Source: Capsicum annuum
Lineage: Eukaryota > Streptophyta > Magnoliopsida > Solanales > Solanaceae
NCBI RefSeq assembly: GCF_002878395.1
Contig: NC_061121.1
Coordinates: 132,349,584-132,413,583 of the forward strand
Length of the DNA: 64,000 nucleotides
Direction of reading: 5' to 3'
The position numbers were made by a program, and so were the translations under genes. Shown here piece by piece: positions 57,371 to 64,000 of the stretch. The notes beneath the pieces were generated by a model, which was not told where the DNA came from, made no database searches, and worked only from the letters and a program-made list of their open reading frames with translations. Position 1 is the first letter of the stretch, and each line of letters begins with the position of its first letter.

Positions 57371-58864
57371 TGATGATAGGCGAAATTACGCGCCTATATC
57401 AATATATTTTGCCCATATTTTAGCCTAGTTTCGAGAACTAATTATCTATTTCGTACACTTTTAGTCCTTTTTCCTGTAAATGAGCTAACAAATGTGATTA
57501 GGAAAGTTTCAGGTATAAATGATGCAAAATACAGCAATTTATGGCTTACTTGACGCAAAAGAAAGCTCACAAACGAGATGGAAAGGAGCTGGACGCATAA
57601 AGGACTAAATCTGCTGCATGGAAAATCTGTCCCGGGCTAAAACAGCATTTCTGAAGACTTTGGGACTTACAGACACAAAGCTGGATTTTTGCCATAATAC
57701 ATTAACCTAGTGCAATTAGGTTATGTGTTTCATCATTCTATTTGGATTATAATTTTGTAACCTTACCCTAGTACAATTGGGTCAAGGATTTCACTAGTAT
57801 ATTAGGATTTGGTTATTTATTTTATTAGTTTAGTAGGAGTAGGATAGGAGTATTATAAATACCCTATCATGTTAGAGATTTTGGAAAAGGAGGGGAGACA
57901 TTCTGACAATTCATTCATCTCCTTACAATTAAGACATCTTCCTACAACCCATTCTCAATTCTTCATTCTTCTACTCTTAAATTCCACAACAAGAGAATCG
58001 TTACTTGCTACGGAATCACTAAAACCACACGCCAAACACCTACTATTCACGCCATCCACCATGCAAAACGTGATATCCTTCGCATTCATGGGTAACTAAA
58101 TCTCTTAGTTGGGGTTATGGAAGCCGAATGAGTTACTATCTATAGCTATGAGTTTGTGAGTTCAAGACAAGTATATTGCTTATATCATTATTCTCTTCAT
58201 CTTAAATCTACATTCTTTGCGGTTCAAACACAAGAACACGCCATTCTAACATCTAACCTGTTCGAGAGAAAGGTTATTTGTCTAGAAAAGAAGACGCATA
58301 GACCAACGCCAGTCTAACATCTGACTTGTTCGAGAGAAAAGTTATTTGTCTGGAAAAGAGATAATGTCAAGGTAGTAGGACACCCTTTCCTATTAAAAAG
58401 CTAGTGCCGTACCTGGACTAACTTCTTGGAGAATTCGTACCGTTAGTCACGCTTTAAGCTCGAGAGAGTTAAAGTGAAATAGTCCTTGTTTAGGTCGAGA
58501 GACGCTTGGATTTACCATCGACTACAATTCTCTATAAGCAATTACATGTCAAGACTCTACACACTCATAGCCAATAGAGACGTATACCTCAGAAGGTGGA
58601 CATAACCCCAACGCCTCAATTCTCATTGTTTACAACACACGTGACAATCTCTCTTTATTTTGCTATTTTCAGTTCTTACATTCTTGTTTTGGTTACATAC
58701 TACAATCCCCCCTTTCCTACGAGACTTGCACTAAAAGTCTAGTAATTTCTCTTGCTTGTTGGCCAAGCTATTCTCTGTGGGATCGATACCCAACCCAGGT
58801 TGGGTTCTATATTTGCTAACGACCGCTTTACACTCCCACGAGAGCTGTAGATTGAGCGTTATCA
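57371..58864 (+). mobile_element. Solo LTR, 1494 bp, with 5-bp target duplication
   Basis: It begins TGATGATAGGCGAAATTACG and ends GATTGAGCGTTATCA. CTAAC precedes (57366-57370) and follows (58865-58869) it exactly. It has the layout of an LTR: a TATAAAT box at 57854-57860, then a transcribed leader. No internal region or partner LTR is present. End sequences (TGAT...GCGTTATCA) resemble those of the Athila-like element at 18279-25819 (TGAT...GCGTAATCA), so it may be a related family. The internal pair of 68-base repeats at about 58245-58380 shares GTTCGAGAGAAA and GTTATTTGTCT. Confidence 0.93.
58245..58380 (+). repeat. Tandem duplication, 2 x 68 bp, inside the solo LTR
   Basis: TCTAACATCTAACCTGTTCG at 58245 and TCTAACATCTGACTTGTTCG at 58313 start two copies that run through AGAAAAGA. 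Confidence 0.85.
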
Positions 58865-59701
58865 CTAACCAAGCAAAGTATAACACAATACATATAAAGG
58901 ATACTATGAGCATGCTTACACATTATATAGAAAAGTTCTGAACGATGTCTCAAGCCGTATCTCCTAACAATATAAATACTACAAGTACAATAACAATATA
59001 AGAAAGTTTAAATTATACAAACTAGCTTGTAACATAAGAGAAATGCTAATGATACATTATAAGGATTGAATATCTCAATATCACCTTATATACACCTTTC
59101 GAGCATAATCTTCCCGGGCAGTACTCATACGAGGTTCTCAATCCAAATAATATCTCAATAAATCTTACCAGTACATCCCTCGATCAAAACATTTATAAAG
59201 TGCTTCATTACTTTTTAAAATTACTGTTTCTATGTGTTACAAATTCCATGAATATGGATAAACGAAATAAGGATGTTTTCCCATAACTAAATCAATATCA
59301 TGTAATTAATCAACACAATAATGGTATAGATGAGATAAAATCTCCTCAAATCTTAATAGATAATGATATAAGCTATTGCATGTCTCCATAGTATTAAAGA
59401 GTCATGTAAGAGATCAATAATAACAATCTAAGCCCGTACGCAATCATTATAATAATAATAAAGGAAAATAATGCTCAAACAAAACCAATATCAGCCCCCA
59501 AACAGGCATCACAATAATAATAATAATCATCTTTAAGTTAATAATAATATTCACATAAGCCCGCACAAGGTCAACACGATAAAATAATCATCTCAAGAAG
59601 ATAATCATCTTAACTATCCAACCCGGTCTGAAGAAAGTTAAGCCATAACTTACCTTAAAAAGCTGAAATATGAGCCCGAAACCTTTAACAAGGAAATTTA
59701 G

Positions 59702-61675
59702 TATCATAACCAAAACATGGTCTAATTATGATGGGTATTTCAAGTCCACCATAGACTAGAGACCATCTCCTTAGCCTAGCCTCCAGAGCACAATATAACA
59801 AACAGTAGAAGCCAACAAAAATAGTTAATAAGATAGATAAATCAAATGAAATATAAGAATCTAAACAATATAACCAATCATCCCAATACTGTCTATAAAA
59901 TCCTCTAAAACCAGAAATACCAATATAGGTCAGGACATGCCCCTGACCATGACAAAAGAGAATTCATAAATTCCAAAAGATGAAAAAAAATCTAATGAAA
60001 TGGCAAGGTTATTTCAAAGATGGAGGCTCACCACTTCACAACAACTCAACCAGCATAACACACTACCTAACACTGAACATGAGTAATAGAAGATCCCTTG
60101 GAATCTACATCATGAAAGGATGCAGCGTCCAGGGATGATCAGTTGGGCAAGCACTGTTATTTAACTCAGGGAAAAGTGATAAAATAATGCCATTACGAAA
60201 AACCAGCCAAAACCACATGCATAACATTTATATATATATATATATAGGATGTTAGGATAGGGACAAAGGTCATACACATGAGATTTAAAACCATTATCCT
60301 GAACCGTGTGGCTCGCTCTATCTTAAAGGTACTCATAGGCTATATGAGTCTAGTTCTCCCTACTGGAACGGCCCCAGTGCGTGTTAGCCTCATGAACCGA
60401 GGAAAGGCTAAAGATACCAAGGGAATAACCATCCAAAAATATAGTTTGTATCCATACACACGGTTATATAGATCCTCACGCCGGCGAATGTGGTTTTTAG
60501 TGTTGGTCCCCCCCGGACTACACCTTTTCAGCGAGCTACACAATTCCCTTTAAGCCTAAATTAAAATAGTTAGTGCATAAATCCAACCATGAATCAAGGA
60601 TTCATTTATTAAGCCATTTACCAACTTGGTATAATCATACCAATATGCTTGTATGTTAATTCAATTATGCCAAACTAGTCCTGTTAACCATTTGACTCCC
60701 AAATTCTATTAAAATCTAAATCCAGGGCCACCAAGTCCATTTTAAAACCATTTTCATCATCCATTATCCTTTAATGAAATTTAATGTTCTGAAGGTAAGT
60801 TAAATGATGTAAATTTCATGTTCAAAACCAATATTTTTAAAGTGGGTTACGGTTAATATTATTATCAAGTCAAAACATCATCAGTTTAGGGAAACCCATG
60901 TCATCCATTCCAAACCATACCATATTGCACCAGCTTAATCCCCAAAACCATTAATCAAGCATGAATAACATATTTAAAACATAGACAAACAATTTAAGTA
61001 ATAATAAATCAAAAGCCCTCAACGCAATTTCAAACCCAACAATTTAAACACATGAAAGTTGAGTAAGTAAATGCCACAATGTAAAAATAAAAGTTAGGGA
61101 TGAGCAACATGCTTGGAATATAGAGAAAATTGAAGAGGACTCAAAGTTTGGAGTCTAATTCTTAAATTCCTTGTAAAACCCTAGTATCTCTTGCTTTTGG
61201 AGTTAAAGAGGAAAACAATAAGGTTTAATCTTGATAATTAAAGGGAAAGGGTAATTTTGTTGTTCTTAAGTCTTGGGAAAAAGTTTGAAGAAAGAAAAAG
61301 ACCCTAATTAAAATATGCAGGGAAATTCATAAGAACAGTCATCACGGCTTTGATAATGACTTGTAAGGTCTGACCACGAGTCATGGCCTAGAGTCGCTGC
61401 GTGAGGATCGATAACCTGGTCCTTCACTATTATGACAATGGGTCTCTTATAACTCGTTGTCTGATGTAGCGAGTCATGAAGAATCGTGGACAGGGGTGAA
61501 CTCTTGGATATCCTTCTATAGTGACAACGAGTCCATCCTAAAGACTCATTATGTCTGATAACATGTCATCGTCAAGGACATTGTCACTGGAAGGATGACA
61601 TCACTTTAACAACTTGGCTAATTCAATTATTCATCTCTTTGGAGGGTCTAGATCTCAAGAACTTGGGGTGTTACA
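59702..61675 (-). mobile_element. 3' LTR of a second chromodomain gypsy element
   Basis: Read on the minus strand it starts TGTAACACCCCAAGTTCTTG at 61675, directly after the polypurine tract (complement of 61676-61692), and ends near 59702. It resembles the LTR at 32102-34051 in order (CAAGTCCACCATAGACTAGAG at about 59740 against CGAGTCTACCGTGGACCAGAG at about 32139). About 1.97 kb. Confidence 0.8.
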
Positions 61676-61692
61676 TTACCTCTCCCCCTTTT
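61676..61692 (-). other. Polypurine tract of the second chromodomain gypsy element
   Basis: The minus strand reads AAAAGGGGGAGAGGTAA directly before the LTR start TGTAACACCCC. Confidence 0.85.
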
Positions 61693-61819
61693 GGATTGTA
61701 CATCCCTGAATGAGAATTTAGGGCACCCTTAGCAAGGTAGAAGAAAGAATACAAACAGAATCCTAGGAAAAATCCTAAATACAATAAGAGGGAAACAAAA
61801 TTAGTACTTAAGCATTTCC

Positions 61820-63150
61820 ATCCATTGCTGAAAACAAGGAAGGGTATTTTGCTTTGTATCTTCTTCAGATTTCCATGTAGCTTTCTCCATCTTTTGATTT
61901 CTCCAAAGAACTTTTACCAAAGCTACATCCTTCTTTCTAAATCTACGAACTTGCCTATCAAATATTTCAATTGGTACTTACTCATAAGAAATGAATCCAT
62001 GACACAACATGCTCAACATGCACTATCAAAGACATATGGAAAACATGATGAATCGAAGATAAACTCATTGGTAAACCCAATTCATAAGAGACATTCCTAA
62101 TTCTTCTCATAATTTGATATGGACCAACATAATAAAGGTTGAGCTTTACCTTCTTCCCAAATCTCATGACTCCTTTCATAGGAGAAATCTTCAAAAATAC
62201 CTAATCACTCACCCCAAACTCCAACTCCATCCATCTCACATCTGCATAAGACTTTTGGCGACTTTGATCAGTCTTAAGTCTTTATCTAATCACTTTTACC
62301 TGGCTTGGTGAACCAAGTCAGAACCAAATAACCTAGGCTCACCAAACTCAAAATCCAATTGGAGACCTGCACCTCCTAATATAAAAAGCCTATAAAGGGG
62401 CAATCTGAATGCTGGAGTGATAGCTGTTGTTGTACGAAAACTCAATAAAAGGCAAATGATTAACCCAACAACCTTTAAAATCAATTGTATATTCCCTTAT
62501 CATGTCCTTTAAGGTCTAAATGGTATGCTCCACTAGTCTATCAATTTGAGGGTTGAAAGCGGTGCTAAGGTTCACCTTAGTCCCGAAACCTTTCTAAAAC
62601 GAGTGCTAAAAACAAGAAGAGAATTTTGTACCTTGAACGGAAATGATGGACACCAGCATTCCACTTAACTTAACCATCTCCTGAATGAACAACTTAGCAT
62701 AATCTTCTTCTGGGTACTTATTACTTACAGGCAAGAAGTGAGAAGACTTTGTCATCCTATCCACAATGACCCAAATAGAATCATATTGACTGTGAGACCA
62801 CGGAAGACCCTTAAAAAAGTCCATATTGATCATCTTTCAACTTTCATTTGGGAAACTCTATCTCTTGAGATATGCCACTGGGCGTCAAATCCTCTACCTT
62901 GACTTGCTGACAAACCATACACTTAGCAATAAAATTTGCCACGTCCCTCTTAATATTATTTAACCAGTAGATTGCATTCGTCATGATACATCTTATTCGA
63001 ACCCTGATAAATTGTATATCTAGACTCATGAGCTTCAGTCAAAATCCTTTCGCATAGCCCATCAATATTAGGAACATATAATCTTCCTTGATACCTCAAG
63101 ACGACATCTACCCTAATCTTTATACCCATGACCTTTTGTTGACACACATC
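61820..63150 (-). pseudogene. Integrase with chromodomain, second chromodomain gypsy element
   Basis: Minus strand. The zinc-binding domain is at 62844-63147: LTEAHESRYTIYQGSNKMYH, then NNIKRDVANFIAKCMVCQQV, with the HH-CC ligands recognisable. The core start is at 62606-62833: MDFFKGLPWSHSQYDSIWVI then VDRMTKSSHFLPV (first catalytic Asp). The C-terminal domain is at 61982-62194: KISPMKGVMRFGKKVKL and YELGLPMSLSSIHHVFHMS. The chromodomain is at about 61830-61985: VPIEIFDRQVRRFRKKDVAL, VKVLWRNQKMEKATW, much better kept than in the first element. Stops and frameshifts occur between domains. Confidence 0.88.
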
Positions 63151-64000
63151 ATACTTAATCTGTATAAGTATGAATCCAAACCTTGTTTCTCCTTAACTCA
63201 GCACCAACAGATGACTTAACCATTTCCTGAACAATCACTCCCCATTCTTAGAGTCCAAGAGATGAACTCCAAAGTTAGCAAACCTATGAATACCATTTAC
63301 CAACCCTTTTTTCTCCTCATTAAGGTAAGATAGTCTCCCCATAGAAAACCTACTAAGAGCACCAGCAACAACATTAGCTATACCTGGATGGCAGTGAAGA
63401 CTCATGTATTAATCCTTAAGTAGCTCAAGCCACCGCCTCTTCCTGAGGTTCAATTGATTCTACGTAAACACACACTGTAAGCTCTTAAAGTCCAAATAAA
63501 TATCCACATGAACTCTATACAGGTAATGGTGCTAAATTTTTAAAGGAAAAACCACAACCGCCAACTTTAAATCACGAGTCAAATAATTCTTCTTGTGAAC
63601 CATAAGCTACCTAGACGCATAGGCCACAACCTTACCATGCTTCTTCAAAACACAACCCAATCCCATGTGGGATACATCATAATACGCCACAAAACCCTCA
63701 GAACTCTCGGATAGGGTCAAAATAGGAGCAGAAGTCAATCCATCCTTTAATTTCTCAAAACTACCCTCATAGGAAGTAGACCACAAAAATTAACCTTTTT
63801 CGGAGTTCACATCATCAGCGGAGCGGTTCACATCCTATAATACCTTTCAAGCCCAAGAAACTCTGCATAAACCTCCTATAATACCTTGTCAAGCCCAAGA
63901 AACTCCTAATGTCGGCTGTAGTTGTGGGTCTAGGCCATTTCTTAATAGCCTCAAATTTTTATGGAACCACCTTGATCCCCTGATTAGAAACAACATGCCC
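63151..64000 (-). pseudogene. RNase H and end of reverse transcriptase, second chromodomain gypsy element (partial)
   Basis: Minus strand, running off the right edge. Recognisable are LNLRKRRWLELLKD and VVAGALSR (63350-63470), the RNase H end before the integrase. AYASR and LMVHKKNY (about 63585-63625) lie in its first half. TADIRSFLGLTRYYRRFM (63860-63925) is in the connection after the RT palm. A 41-base duplication lies in this last part. Frames are broken many times. Confidence 0.8.
63833..63912 (-). repeat. Tandem duplication, 2 x ~41 bp, within pol
   Basis: CCTATAATACCTTTCAAGCC (63833) and CCTATAATACCTTGTCAAGC (63874) start two copies, each continuing through CCAAGAAACTC. In translation the SFLGL..YYRRFM segment of pol appears twice. 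Confidence 0.9.

Larger units (their letters stand above)
56936..59701 (-). mobile_element. Family A-related LTR, minus strand, truncated and interrupted
   Basis: It begins TGTCACAACCCTGAAATTGA (the complement of an LTR 3' end) and resembles 168-1760 in order (AGTTAAGCCATARCYTACCTT at 59634 and 1690). It contains the solo LTR 57371-58864 and is cut at 59702 by a chromodomain gypsy element, so its other end lies beyond the window. No protein is encoded. Confidence 0.6.

Overview
The window is plant repeat-rich nuclear DNA. No intact host gene, tRNA or rRNA gene was found. It is AT-rich and carries chromodomain Ty3/gypsy elements, Ty1/copia elements, an Athila-like element, a Pack-MULE, a tRNA-type SINE and Helitron-like ends. 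This mix indicates a higher plant. Several LTR sequences look like ones I remember from Solanaceae, but the species is an inference only. Almost every coding remnant carries stop codons, so this looks like old heterochromatin or a pericentromeric or intergenic repeat block.

Layout. 1-3148 is the PBS and LTR of a gypsy element on the minus strand that runs off the left edge. 3149-6652 is the 3' end of an Ogre/Tat-like element: a 17-copy minisatellite followed by a 2.2 kb LTR. 6653-10937 is AT-rich DNA with microsatellites, Helitron-like termini, two exon-like pieces and a CAA-rich stretch. 10938-12154 is a Pack-MULE with a 9-bp target duplication and a captured coding fragment.

12600-51954 is the core of the window, a nest of retrotransposons. 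A minus-strand copia element is cut inside its integrase gene (13318/49630) by a gypsy-type LTR pair that has lost its interior (13319-49629). The second of those LTRs is cut by a minus-strand chromodomain gypsy element (17338-47802). Both LTRs of that element are broken in turn: the 3' LTR by an Athila-like gag-pro element (18279-25819), and the 5' LTR by a copia-like element (34052-47683). The 3' ORF of the copia-like element is split by a gag-only gypsy element (37462-45915) with a perfect ATTCT duplication. That is five levels. Summing the two halves of each split LTR of the chromodomain element gives matching lengths of about 2.18 kb, which supports the reconstruction.

51955-53510 is a Helitron-like unit with a ~108-bp tandem array, itself interrupted by a SINE with a 16-bp duplication. 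54184-59701 holds two related LTRs in opposite orientation. The second contains a complete solo LTR (57371-58864, duplication CTAAC) and is cut at 59702 by another chromodomain gypsy element that runs off the right edge.

Nothing here acts as a cooperating host gene set. The proteins recognised are retroelement Gag, protease, reverse transcriptase, RNase H, integrase and chromodomain. All are broken, and many stops fit C-to-T or G-to-A change in methylated DNA. LTR boundaries were placed by eye by aligning copies within the window. Those with target duplications are exact; the others may be off by several bases.
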